This document shows positions 17,919-26,330 of a stretch of 64,000 nucleotides of DNA, piece after piece. Source of the DNA: Martelella sp. AD-3 (GTDB taxonomy: Bacteria > Pseudomonadota > Alphaproteobacteria > Rhizobiales > Rhizobiaceae); assembly GCF_001578105.1 (NCBI RefSeq), contig NZ_CP014275.1:1426001-1490000 (forward strand), read 5' to 3'. A program made the position numbers and the translations under genes. The first letter of the stretch is position 1; every line of letters starts with the position of its first letter. The notes under the pieces were generated by a model. It worked only from the letters and a program-made list of their open reading frames with translations, had not been told where the DNA came from and did not search any database.

Positions 17919-18572
17919 GTGGCGACGAAGCTTCAGGAACGTGAGGGTTTTGCGGCCCTGGTGATGCGGCTGAGGGCCAGCGGCGTCACCAATCTCGATC
18001 TTCTCTCCGCCGTCGAGGCCACGCCGCGCTCCGCCTTCACGCCCTCGCACATGTCGCCCTATGCCTATTCCGGCCGCTCGATCCCGATCGAATGCGGCGC
18101 CTTCATGGAAGGCGCGGACCTTGCCATCCGCCTGATCGACATTCTCAAGGTCAAGCCCGGCCAGCGCGTCCTCGAGGTCGGAACCGGTTCCGGCTATACG
18201 GCTGCCATCATGGGGCGGGTCGCAGAGCGGGTGCTGAGCGTCGAGCGCTACCGCACGCTCGCCGACCTTGCCCGCAAGCGCATGACGGATCTCTCGCTGA
18301 AGAGTGTGGTGGTGCGGCAGGCCGACGGGCGCGAGGGCCTGAGCGGCGAGGGGACCTTCGACCGCATTCTCTACACTGTGGCGTTGCCGGAAATTCCTCG
18401 CGCGCGCGTTGAACAGCTTGTTTCCAACGGGGTGATCATGGCGCCGCTGCTGCGTGAGGGCGCGCCGCCCCTGATGGTGCGCATGACGCGGATCGGCAGC
18501 CGGTTCGAGCGCCAGGACCTGTTCGAGGTTCCTTATCTTGCCGCCGAGCGCGGCCTTTCGAAAGCGTTCTGA
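17919..18572 (+). CDS. pcm: Protein-L-isoaspartate O-methyltransferase
   Basis: A 217-residue SAM-dependent enzyme that repairs isoaspartyl damage. The SAM motif is RVLEVGTGSGYTAAIMG, and the second family motif is DGREGLSGEGTFDRILYTVA. I chose the GTG at 17919, seven bases after GAGG, over the TTG at 17913 that abuts the Shine-Dalgarno. It lies 16 bases after surE, consistent with co-transcription. The canonical substrate-site helix (SPYAYSGRSIPI) is slightly divergent. Confidence 0.9.
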   Translation: MATKLQEREGFAALVMRLRASGVTNLDLLSAVEATPRSAFTPSHMSPYAYSGRSIPIECGAFMEGADLAIRLIDILKVKPGQRVLEVGTGSGYTAAIMGRVAERVLSVERYRTLADLARKRMTDLSLKSVVVRQADGREGLSGEGTFDRILYTVALPEIPRARVEQLVSNGVIMAPLLREGAPPLMVRMTRIGSRFERQDLFEVPYLAAERGLSKAF

Positions 18573-18738
18573 AGCCTTCCGGAAAGGGTGTTTCTGCCCC
18601 TCGCAGACGTCGCCCGGCCGTATCCCCGAACCCTCTTCAAACCGATTTTTCGCATTGTCGTCCGCGCCTTAACCGCACGGTAACTCTGTTAGGGTTAAAA
18701 ACGGTGCAGTAAAGAGTTCAAGCGTACAGGGTCGGTTC

Positions 18739-20274
18739 ATGCGTATTTCAGGTGTGCCGGAAGGCGGCAAGGCAACACAGCGTATTCTGCTCGTTTCGGC
18801 GCTGGCCATCATGGCCGCGAGCTGCAGTTCACAGAGCGCGCGGCTCGGCAGCAGTCCCGATACGATGACGACGGGTTCGGTCTCCGGCGTTCCGCAATAC
18901 CGGCAGATGGTGCCGCCGGAAAATGTCGGAAGCGGCGGCTACCAGGCGCTTCCCTCCCAGAATTCCGGATCGGCCGTCGTCAGCCGTCAGCCGATCAATA
19001 CCGCGACCACCGCCGGCTCGGGCGCCCGCATGGCAACGACGCCGGTTGCCGTGCAGAGCGGCAACCTGCCGTCGCCGCAACCGGTCCAGACCGCGGCCGT
19101 GACCCAGCCGGCCAATCCGTCCGCGACCTACAGCCGCGAGCAGGCCACCGTCGGCGCGCCGAGCAGCCTGCCGTCGCGCACCCAGGATGTCGCCACCAAA
19201 CGCGTCATGATCCGTTCCGACGAGACGCTTGCCGCCTTTGCCGCGCGCAACGGCGCGACAGAACAGGATATCCTGCGGCTCAACGGGCTGACGAGCGCCT
19301 CGCAGGTGCGTTCCGGCCAGGTGCTGCTCGTGCCGCTGGTCTCCACCCAGTCGTCTGCCGCCAAGGCAACGGCCGAGGCCCAGGGCCTGCCGCCCGCATC
19401 CCCCGTTCCGACGCCGTCCAACGTGCCCGATCAACGCGTCGCCGTGCTGCCGACCACGCCGAGCAGCCGCGAAAAACAGAGCGCCGGCGCAACCGGCGCA
19501 AGCGCGACGTCCTCGGCATCGACCGGCCAGAACGGTGACGGGCGCACGCCTGCAGGCGGCAACGTCTATACCGTCCAGAGCGGCGACAGCCTCTATACGA
19601 TTGCAAAGGCCAACGGCGTCACGGTCGATTCGCTGAAGGCCGCCAACGGTCTGACCTCGTCCAATATCCGCATCGGCCAGAAACTTGCCATCCCGACCGG
19701 CGCCGCCGCTCCGGCCCAGCCGGTGACGCCGGTGGAGACCGCGCAGAAGCCGGCGCCGCAGCAGACGCAGCAGAAGAGCGCCGCGTCAGGCAATCCCAAA
19801 CCCTATCAGCCGCCGGCAGTCGAGCAGGAAGAGGTTGTCGTCCAGGAAGTCGCCGTTCGCAGCGACGCCGGAGAGGACGTCCCCGAAGGGACCGGCATCG
19901 CCACATACCGCTGGCCGGTGAAGGGCGCTGTCGTGGTCGGCTTCGGCCAGCCGGACGGCGACGAGCTTTCCGAAGGCATCGACATTTCCGTGCCGCAGGG
20001 CACGCCGATCAAGGCCGCCGAGAACGGCGTCGTCGTCTATGCCGATGACGGCCTGTCCGATTACGGCAACGCCATCCTCATCCGTCATGATGACGGCCGT
20101 GTGACCGTCTACGGCTATGCCGAGGAACTGAAGGTCAAGCGCGGCGACAGCGTCCAGCGCGGCCAGACCATCGCCACTTCCGGCATGACCGGCAAGGCGA
20201 CGCGCCCGATGGTCCACTTCGAGGTCCGCGACAACACCAAGGCCGTCGACCCGATGCCCTATCTCAACGGCTGA
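18739..20274 (+). CDS. nlpD: NlpD-like lipoprotein: two LysM domains and a degenerate LytM (M23) domain
   Basis: A 511-residue lipoprotein with lipobox MAASC (C29). It has a Ser/Thr/Pro/Gln-rich linker, LysM domains at about 154-200 and 275-320 (NVYTVQSGDSLYTIAKANGV) for peptidoglycan binding, and an M23 fold at about 391-511. The zinc site is broken. In HxGID the His is S411, with D415 kept. The mid-domain Tyr-x-His is YGY. HxHFE reads M491-V-H493-FE. Such domains in E. coli NlpD and EnvC activate amidases rather than cut peptidoglycan, so the same is inferred here. The position after surE-pcm matches the classical order. No rpoS follows. Confidence 0.88.
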   Translation: MRISGVPEGGKATQRILLVSALAIMAASCSSQSARLGSSPDTMTTGSVSGVPQYRQMVPPENVGSGGYQALPSQNSGSAVVSRQPINTATTAGSGARMATTPVAVQSGNLPSPQPVQTAAVTQPANPSATYSREQATVGAPSSLPSRTQDVATKRVMIRSDETLAAFAARNGATEQDILRLNGLTSASQVRSGQVLLVPLVSTQSSAAKATAEAQGLPPASPVPTPSNVPDQRVAVLPTTPSSREKQSAGATGASATSSASTGQNGDGRTPAGGNVYTVQSGDSLYTIAKANGVTVDSLKAANGLTSSNIRIGQKLAIPTGAAAPAQPVTPVETAQKPAPQQTQQKSAASGNPKPYQPPAVEQEEVVVQEVAVRSDAGEDVPEGTGIATYRWPVKGAVVVGFGQPDGDELSEGIDISVPQGTPIKAAENGVVVYADDGLSDYGNAILIRHDDGRVTVYGYAEELKVKRGDSVQRGQTIATSGMTGKATRPMVHFEVRDNTKAVDPMPYLNG

Positions 20275-20309
20275 TCGTCTTGGGGCAGGCCGTCAGGCCC
20301 GCCCTCGGC

Positions 20310-21179
20310 TCAGCCCCCAAGGTGCCTGCGCTGGCGGCCGGCGATATCCTGGATGAACTGCCAGGCGACGCGGCCCGAACGTCCGCCGCGCGTCGTTGCC
20401 CAGGTCAGTGCTTCTGCGTGCAGCGCTTCTTTCCCGCCTTCAAGCCCGAAATGGGCGGCATAGCCGTCGATCATCGCGAGATAGTCGTCCTGGCTGCATT
20501 TGTGGAAGCCGAGCCAGAGACCGAAGCGATCGGACAGCGAGACCTTTTCCTCGGTTGCCTCCGACGGGTTTATCGCGGTCGACCGTTCGTTCTCGATCAT
20601 GTCGCGCGGCATCAGGTGGCGTCGGTTGGAGGTGGCATAGAGCAGCACATTTTCCGGCCGCCCCTCCACGCCGCCGTCAAGCGCCGCCTTCAGCGATTTG
20701 TAGGCCGCGTCATCATGATCGAAGGACAGGTCGTCGGTGAACAGCAGGAACCGGTACTGCGACGTCTTGAGAATGTCGAGAAGCGCGCCGAGCGAACCGA
20801 TATCCTCCCGGTAGAGCTCCACCAGTTTCAGCTTCATTGCAGGCTTGCGGGCGATCTCGGCGTGGATCGCTTTCACCAGCGAGGATTTCCCCATGCCGCG
20901 CGCGCCCCACAGGAGCGCGTTGTTGGCCGGAAAACCCTCGGCGAACCGCAGCGTGTTCTCGTGCAGGATGTCGCGCACATGGTCGACGCCCCGGATCAGG
21001 GCAAGGGGAACGCGACTGGGGGCTACCACGGGCGAGAGATAGCGCTCCTCCGGCTTCCAGACGAAACAGTCGGCGGCGTCGAGGTCATTTTCCCGCGGCC
21101 TCACCGGGCCCATGCGCTCCAGCGCGTCGGCCAGGCGTCTGACTTCGGCGATCAGCGCGCTTTCGGATGTCTTGTCCAA
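20310..21179 (-). CDS. DUF815-family AAA-type ATP-binding protein
   Basis: A 289-residue predicted ATPase of the DUF815 family. It has an N-terminal helical region, Walker A WGARGMGKSSLVKA, Walker B RFLLFTDDLSF, a sensor-like NVLLYATSNRRHL and an arginine-rich finger region (ENERSTAINPSEATEEKVSL). No biochemical role is established for the family. I chose the TTG at 21179, preceded by GGGAG seven bases away, over the ATG at 21287. The longer start adds a Lys/Arg/Cys-rich stretch without similarity. The gene is convergent with nlpD and divergent from yajC. Confidence 0.82.
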   Translation of the reverse strand: MDKTSESALIAEVRRLADALERMGPVRPRENDLDAADCFVWKPEERYLSPVVAPSRVPLALIRGVDHVRDILHENTLRFAEGFPANNALLWGARGMGKSSLVKAIHAEIARKPAMKLKLVELYREDIGSLGALLDILKTSQYRFLLFTDDLSFDHDDAAYKSLKAALDGGVEGRPENVLLYATSNRRHLMPRDMIENERSTAINPSEATEEKVSLSDRFGLWLGFHKCSQDDYLAMIDGYAAHFGLEGGKEALHAEALTWATTRGGRSGRVAWQFIQDIAGRQRRHLGG

Positions 21180-21314
21180 GTCTGCACTCCCGTGACATTG
21201 AAAAGAAAGGCGATAAGGCGCACAGCTTTTCGGTTTTTGCCGGGCTTGCAAGGTCGAAATGACGGCAAAATGATCGCTTCCCCCCAAAAACCACGCTTGT
21301 TTTTACGGCTGTTG

Positions 21315-21343
21315 TTGCATTGAACTGGCCTCCGACTATATAC
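21315..21343 (+). promoter_or_regulatory. Candidate promoter for yajC-secDF
   Basis: TTGCAT at 21315-21320, a 17-base spacer, then ATATAC at 21338-21343, about 58 bases upstream of the yajC start. It is a fair match to the housekeeping sigma consensus. Confidence 0.45.
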
Positions 21344-21400
21344 CGGCGACACATCCAAGGGGCATGAGCCCCGTTCATGGTCTGAGGAGTTTTAGACAAC

Positions 21401-21751
21401 ATGTTTAGCACGGCTTACGCCCAGGCAGCGGGCGGCGCAGGCGCGATGGGATCGGGTCTCGAAATGATCTTCCTGTTCGTGCCGTTGATGGCGATCTGGT
21501 ATTTCCTGCTCATTCGCCCGCAGCGTCGCCAGGCAAAGAAACGACAGGAAACGCTGGCCGCGATCCGGCGCGGCGATCAGGTGGTGACGGGCGGCGGCAT
21601 CGTCGGCAAGGTTACCAAGGTGGTCGACGACAGCGAACTCGAAGTCGAGATTGCCGAAGGCGTGCGGGTCCGGATCATGCGCAGCTATGTGTCCGACGTG
21701 CGCGTGAAGGGCGAGCCGGTGAAAACCGAGGATGCCAAGCCGAAAAGCTGA
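21401..21751 (+). CDS. yajC: Preprotein translocase accessory subunit YajC
   Basis: A 116-residue inner-membrane protein that associates with SecDF. It has an N-terminal periplasmic segment, one helix (EMIFLFVPLMAIWYFLLIRP) and the family block RPQRRQAKKRQETLAAIRRG with VVTGGGIVGKV. It precedes secDF, its complex partner, by 168 bases containing a hairpin. Confidence 0.95.
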   Translation: MFSTAYAQAAGGAGAMGSGLEMIFLFVPLMAIWYFLLIRPQRRQAKKRQETLAAIRRGDQVVTGGGIVGKVTKVVDDSELEVEIAEGVRVRIMRSYVSDVRVKGEPVKTEDAKPKS

Positions 21752-21763
21752 CGAGCATGAACC

Positions 21764-21800
21764 CGGCCCGGTGTCGCCCACAAAAAGCGACATTGGGCCG
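21764..21800 (+). other. Imperfect hairpin in the yajC-secDF leader
   Basis: Arms CGGCCCGGTGTCGC (21764-21777) and GCGACATTGGGCCG (21787-21800) pair except for a GG/TT mismatch, with the loop CCACAAAAA. It lies 13 bases after the yajC stop and 120 before secDF. There is no T-run, so processing or attenuation is possible but unproven. Confidence 0.4.
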
Positions 21801-21919
21801 GTATCGCTTTGCCACAGCTCGAACCGGGGCCGAACTGTCCCGGCCGGCCGGCCGAGAATAGAAAGGACGATGCCGAAAGGCGTCGTCTGCTTCGTGTAAA
21901 CCGACGAACCGAGACCTCC

Positions 21920-24484
21920 ATGCTGTATTTTTCCCGTTGGAAGACCCTATTCATCTGGCTTGTCGTGGCGCTCGGAGTGGTCATTGCCACGCCGAACCTC
22001 CTCAGCAACCAGCAACTGGCGAAGCTTCCGGGATGGATGCCGGACAGCAGGGTCACGCTGGGTCTCGACCTTCAGGGCGGTTCCTACATCATGCTGCAGG
22101 TTGACCGCAGCGACATCGTCACCGATCGCATGAACACGCTGGTCGACGATGTCCGCGCCGATCTGCGCGAGGCGCAGGTACGCTATACCGGCCTCTCGGG
22201 CTCGGGCGAGACGGCGCAGGTGCGCATCACCGATCCCGACCAGTATGTGACGGCCGAAGAGGCGCTGCAGCCGCTCGCCGAATACGTGAACGCCGGCACG
22301 CTGAACGGCGGCACTTTCCAGGAAGTGACCATCGATGACGACGGCAACGGGCTGATCCGGCTTGCGCTCACCGAACAGGGGATCGACTACCGCATGCGCT
22401 CCGCCGTGCAGCAGTCGATCGAGGTCATCCGCCGCCGCGTCGACGAGCTCGGCACCACCGAACCTCTGATCCAGCGCCAGGGCGACGACCGCATCATCGT
22501 CCAGGTGCCCGGTCTCGATGACCCGCAGCGCCTCAAGTCGCTGTTGAACCAGACCGCGAAACTGACCTTCCACATGGTCGATACATCGGTGAATGTGCAG
22601 GACGCCATCGAGGGCCGTCCGCCGGCAGGCGATGAAGTGCTTTACTCGATGGACGATCCGCCGGTGCCTTACGTGATTGAAAAGCGCGCGCTGATTTCCG
22701 GTGAAGACCTTGTCGATGCCAAGGCGGCCTTCGACCAGCGGACCAACGAACCGGTCGTCAATTTCCGCTTCGATTCGCGCGGCGCCCAGCGCTTTGCGCA
22801 GGCGACGCAGCAGAATGTCGGCCGTCCCTTCGCCATCGTGCTCGATAGCCAGATCGTGTCCGCGCCGGTGATCAACGAGCCGATCCTCGGCGGGTCCGGT
22901 CAGATTTCCGGCAATTTCACGGTGCAGGGCGCGAATGATCTTGCCGTGCTGCTGCGCGCCGGCGCACTGCCGGCGACGCTGACAGTGGTCGAGGAACGCA
23001 CGGTCGGCCCGAGCCTCGGCGCCGATTCGATCCGCGCGGGCGTTCTCGCCTCCGTCATCGGCGCGGGCCTTGTTGTCATCTTCATGGTCGTCTTCTACGG
23101 CATGTTCGGCCTGGTCGCGAATATCGCGCTGTTCTTTAACATCGTGATGCTGATCGCGCTCCTGAGCGTCATCGGCGCGACGCTGACCCTTCCGGGCATT
23201 GCCGGCATCGTGCTGACCATCGGCATGGCGGTCGATTCCAACGTGCTGATCTATGAACGCATCCGCGAGGAGCGGCGACGCAACGGGCGAAGCGTGGTCC
23301 AGTCGGTCGATGCGGGTTTCCGCAAGGCCTTCGGAACCATCATCGACGCCAATCTGACGACGCTGATCGCGGCCGTGATCCTGTTCTTCCTCGGCTCCGG
23401 TCCGGTGCGCGGCTTCGCCGTCACGCTCGCGATCGGTATCCTGACCACGATCTTCAGCGCCTTCTACCTGACGCGCTTCATGATTTCCGAATGGGTTCGC
23501 CGCCGCCGTCCGAAGGAACTGCCGAAGGGCATCCGCACCGGCATGTTCGACGGGATCAACTTCTCTTTCATGAGTTTCCGCAGGATTTCCTTCGCCGCCT
23601 CGGCGATCCTGACGGTGGCTTCCGTTGTCGGCTTTGCCACGCACGGGATGAATCTCGGTATCGATTTTACCGGCGGTTCGGTCGTGCAGGTGGAATCGAA
23701 ATCCGGCCCCGCCGATATCGGCCAGATCCGCTCCGACCTGAACAACCTCAATATCGGCGCCGTGCAGGCCCAGGGATTCGGCTCCGACAGGGATGTGCTG
23801 ATCCGCGTCCCGGCGCAGGATGGCGGCGCCAATGCCGAACAGAGCGCGATTTCCAAGATCCGTTCCTCGCTCGAAAGCAGCTACGATTTCGTCCGCGTCG
23901 AGGTCGTCGGTCCGGTCGTCTCCGGCGAACTGTCCCGCTCGGCCACGATCGGCGTTCTCGCCTCTCTGATCGCGATCCTGATGTATATCTGGTTCCGATT
24001 CGAATGGCAGTTCGCCGTCGGCGCGATCATCGCGACCGCCCACGACGTGCTCCTGACCATCGGTATTTTCGTGCTGACGGGGGTCGAGTTCAACCTCACC
24101 AGTATTGCCGCGGTGCTGACGATCGTCGGCTATTCGCTGAACGATACGGTGGTGGTCTATGACCGCGTGCGCGAGAACCTCAGGCGATATCAGAAGATGC
24201 CGCTGCCGGAACTGCTCGACATCTCGATCAATCACACGCTGTCGCGCACCATCCTGACGGCCCTGACCACGATGCTGGCGCTCGCCGCGCTCTATCTTTT
24301 CGGCGGCGAGGTGATCCGTTCCTTCACCTTCGCGATGCTGTTCGGGGTGGCGATCGGCACCTATTCGTCGATCTATATCGCGGCGCCGATCCTGATCGCC
24401 TTCAAGCTCCGCCCGGACACTTTCCAGAAGAAGGACGAGGAAAAAGGCGCGCCCGAGGAACAGGGAACCGTGACGGGGATCTGA
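21920..24484 (+). CDS. secDF: Fused protein translocase subunit SecD-SecF
   Basis: An 854-residue RND-like membrane protein that uses the proton gradient to pull secreted proteins through SecYEG. The SecD half has a first helix at about 7-27, LGLDLQGGSYIMLQV near 45, the P1 periplasmic domain, and a block of helices with GMAVDSNVLIYERIREE. The SecF half starts near residue 550, with LGIDFTGGSVVQVE near 580 and GYSLNDTVVVYDRVREN. The single-chain fusion is usual in rhizobia. The start MLYFSRWKTLFIW was chosen because the upstream extension to 21809 is Arg/Pro-rich. The Shine-Dalgarno is weak. Confidence 0.95.
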   Translation: MLYFSRWKTLFIWLVVALGVVIATPNLLSNQQLAKLPGWMPDSRVTLGLDLQGGSYIMLQVDRSDIVTDRMNTLVDDVRADLREAQVRYTGLSGSGETAQVRITDPDQYVTAEEALQPLAEYVNAGTLNGGTFQEVTIDDDGNGLIRLALTEQGIDYRMRSAVQQSIEVIRRRVDELGTTEPLIQRQGDDRIIVQVPGLDDPQRLKSLLNQTAKLTFHMVDTSVNVQDAIEGRPPAGDEVLYSMDDPPVPYVIEKRALISGEDLVDAKAAFDQRTNEPVVNFRFDSRGAQRFAQATQQNVGRPFAIVLDSQIVSAPVINEPILGGSGQISGNFTVQGANDLAVLLRAGALPATLTVVEERTVGPSLGADSIRAGVLASVIGAGLVVIFMVVFYGMFGLVANIALFFNIVMLIALLSVIGATLTLPGIAGIVLTIGMAVDSNVLIYERIREERRRNGRSVVQSVDAGFRKAFGTIIDANLTTLIAAVILFFLGSGPVRGFAVTLAIGILTTIFSAFYLTRFMISEWVRRRRPKELPKGIRTGMFDGINFSFMSFRRISFAASAILTVASVVGFATHGMNLGIDFTGGSVVQVESKSGPADIGQIRSDLNNLNIGAVQAQGFGSDRDVLIRVPAQDGGANAEQSAISKIRSSLESSYDFVRVEVVGPVVSGELSRSATIGVLASLIAILMYIWFRFEWQFAVGAIIATAHDVLLTIGIFVLTGVEFNLTSIAAVLTIVGYSLNDTVVVYDRVRENLRRYQKMPLPELLDISINHTLSRTILTALTTMLALAALYLFGGEVIRSFTFAMLFGVAIGTYSSIYIAAPILIAFKLRPDTFQKKDEEKGAPEEQGTVTGI

Positions 24485-24488
24485 GCCG

Positions 24489-24875
24489 ATGGCGCGTGGT
24501 ATCGAGATTCGCGAGGCGCATTTTCCGGGCAAGGCGCCGATCGACACCTATGGCAATGGCGGCTTCCGCTTTGCCGACATGTCGCATCGCGGCTCGCTGC
24601 TGTGCGTGCCGTCCGGCATCCATGGCTGGGACGTGAGCGCGCCCGAGGAGATGAACATCGCTTCCTTCGAGCGGGTGCTGGACCAGGCTGACGAGATCGA
24701 GGTCCTGCTGGTCGGAACCGGCCTCGACATGGTGATCCTGCCCAGGCCGCTGCGCGAGGCCCTGCGTGAAAAGAAGATCGTCGCCGATCCGATGAATACC
24801 GGGGCGGCGGTCAGGACCTACAACATTCTGCTCGGAGAAGAGCGCGCGGTCGCCGCCGCGCTGATCGCCGTTTGA
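24489..24875 (+). CDS. Mth938-like (DUF498) protein, NDUFAF3 homologue
   Basis: A 128-residue Mth938-fold protein. Family features are IDTYGNGGFRFADMSHRGS, the core EVLLVGTGLDMVILPRPLRE, and the ending TGAAVRTYNILLGEERAVAAALI. This resembles human NDUFAF3, a complex I assembly factor (VGTG, T..A..T.N.L..E.R), from memory of that sequence. It starts five bases after the secDF stop and is almost certainly co-transcribed. Cofactor and reaction are not known. A role in assembly of NADH dehydrogenase is inferred from the mitochondrial homologue and the next gene. Confidence 0.85.
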   Translation: MARGIEIREAHFPGKAPIDTYGNGGFRFADMSHRGSLLCVPSGIHGWDVSAPEEMNIASFERVLDQADEIEVLLVGTGLDMVILPRPLREALREKKIVADPMNTGAAVRTYNILLGEERAVAAALIAV

Positions 24876-24912
24876 AACGACAAACGGTCTCAAACGCACT
24901 GGAGCAAGGCGC

Positions 24913-25764
24913 GTGACCGATCACGCCGAAACCGAACGACTTCTGCTTGCCGAACTGCGCGAGGCCGATCGCGACCGCTATCTGGCCGCGTTGCTGTCCC
25001 CCGCAGACAAGCGTCCGGCCCTTGCCGCGCTCTATCTCTTCAATGCCGAACTGGCCCGGGTGCGCGACCGCGTCAGCGAGCCCCTGCCGGGGGAGGTCAG
25101 GCTGCAATACTGGCGTGACCTGCTCGAGGGCGCCGACCACGGATCGACGGCGGCAAACCCGACGGCTGCAGCGCTTCTTGCGGCGATAGAGACCTACAAC
25201 CTTCCGCGCGATCCGCTGGCGCGCATGTGCGAAGCGCGGATCTTCGACCTCTACGACGACCCGATGGACACGACGACGGATTTCGAAGGCTATGCCGGCG
25301 AAACGGCCTCGGCGCTCATTCAGCTCGCGAGCCTCGTGCTCGACCCGACGGCGGCCGCTGCCGGAGCGACGGCCGCCGGTCACGCGGGCGTGGCGCAGGC
25401 CGTTGCCGGTTCGATCCTGTTGCTGCCGCGTCACAGGGCCGCCGGTCAGGTGTTCGTGCCCGCCGAAATCCTGTCCGCCACGGGTCTTGATCGGGAAAGC
25501 TTCCTGATCGCCAGCGATCGCGAGCGGGTCGGCAACGCGATCCGCGCCTTCGCCGCGTTCGGTCTTTCCCACCTCTCCAGATTCAGGGCGGAGGGGCGGA
25601 TCGCGAAAACGCTTGCGCCGGCCTATCTTCCTATGTCAGCCTCGGAGAACATTCTTGTAAAGGCCGAGGCTTTGGGAGAAAGTGCGCTGGAACACACGGT
25701 GCGGCCTTCGCAGTGGAAGAGGCAGCTTGTGATGATGCGCGCTTTGCTGTTTCGTAAGTTTTAA
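24913..25764 (+). CDS. Squalene/phytoene-synthase-like protein, NDUFAF6 type
   Basis: A 283-residue member of the squalene/phytoene synthase fold. The block LFNAELARVRDRVSEPLPGEVRLQYWRDLLEG resembles the start of NDUFAF6, a complex I assembly factor, more than a true carotenoid synthase. The two DxxxD motifs expected of an active prenyl synthase are not convincing: DRVSE occupies the first site and DLYDDPMD lies nearby. The later LLPRHRAAGQVFVP replaces the usual second motif. No carotenoid or hopanoid genes lie near. The start is GTG at 24913, 37 bases after the NDUFAF3-like gene. The function is inferred. Confidence 0.75.
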   Translation: MTDHAETERLLLAELREADRDRYLAALLSPADKRPALAALYLFNAELARVRDRVSEPLPGEVRLQYWRDLLEGADHGSTAANPTAAALLAAIETYNLPRDPLARMCEARIFDLYDDPMDTTTDFEGYAGETASALIQLASLVLDPTAAAAGATAAGHAGVAQAVAGSILLLPRHRAAGQVFVPAEILSATGLDRESFLIASDRERVGNAIRAFAAFGLSHLSRFRAEGRIAKTLAPAYLPMSASENILVKAEALGESALEHTVRPSQWKRQLVMMRALLFRKF

Positions 25765-25888
25765 AGGCTATCTTGAAGCTCTGGCGCAGGCTCGCGGATC
25801 GCTTTCGACCGATCCCGCGGATTTTCCCATCAGGCGCATTTCTGCGGGACATCGAGCCTCAAATGTCGCAACAGGAGGATGCTGGCGA

Positions 25889-26311
25889 ATGGAAACTTGG
25901 GTATGGCTTCTCGTTGCCGTGGTCGCCGCCATTGTTGCGTACTATTTCTTCGGCCGGGCGAAAGTGCAGAAATCAGACGGCGGGTTCACGGTTGAGGAAG
26001 CCCATGGCTGGGCGCGCCGCGAATTCAACCGCAGCTATCCCGACGAACGGGTCGCTTCCGTCATCGGCGATACCGAGCTGGAAACCTTTTTCCTGAGGCT
26101 TGCCGACGGCAAGGTCGGCATGTACCGCTCGCGGCGCGGCAAGGGGCAGGCGATCATCGTCCGGCAGAGCGAGTATCGCCTGCGCGCCTTGCCCGAAGCC
26201 AACGGCCTTCAGGTCGATTTCCCCGAGAGCGATTTCTTCAGCGGCAATTACCATTTCCTGAGCGAACAGGACGCCGCGGACGTCTCGACCTGGATGCTGA
26301 ACGCCCGCTGA
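25889..26311 (+). CDS. Small membrane-anchored protein of unknown function
   Basis: A 140-residue protein that I do not recognise. Residues 4-22 (WVWLLVAVVAAIVAYYFFG) form one N-terminal helix. The rest is a compact soluble domain with mixed charged and aromatic residues (GWARREFNRSYPDERVASVI, DGKVGMYRSRRGKGQAIIVR, SDFFSGNYHFLSEQDAADVS), probably cytoplasmic. GC-rich third positions and AGGAGG-type purines upstream support real coding. It follows the NDUFAF6-like gene by 124 bases on the same strand and is convergent with trmFO. Confidence 0.75.
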   Translation: METWVWLLVAVVAAIVAYYFFGRAKVQKSDGGFTVEEAHGWARREFNRSYPDERVASVIGDTELETFFLRLADGKVGMYRSRRGKGQAIIVRQSEYRLRALPEANGLQVDFPESDFFSGNYHFLSEQDAADVSTWMLNAR

Positions 26312-26330
26312 CCTCCCCGGGAAAGTCCCG

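Noticed and set aside
21947..24547. 866-codon minus-strand frame opposite secDF
   Set aside because: Its composition (His/Asp/Arg/Gln-rich) is typical of an antisense shadow. SecDF motifs on the other strand are unambiguous.
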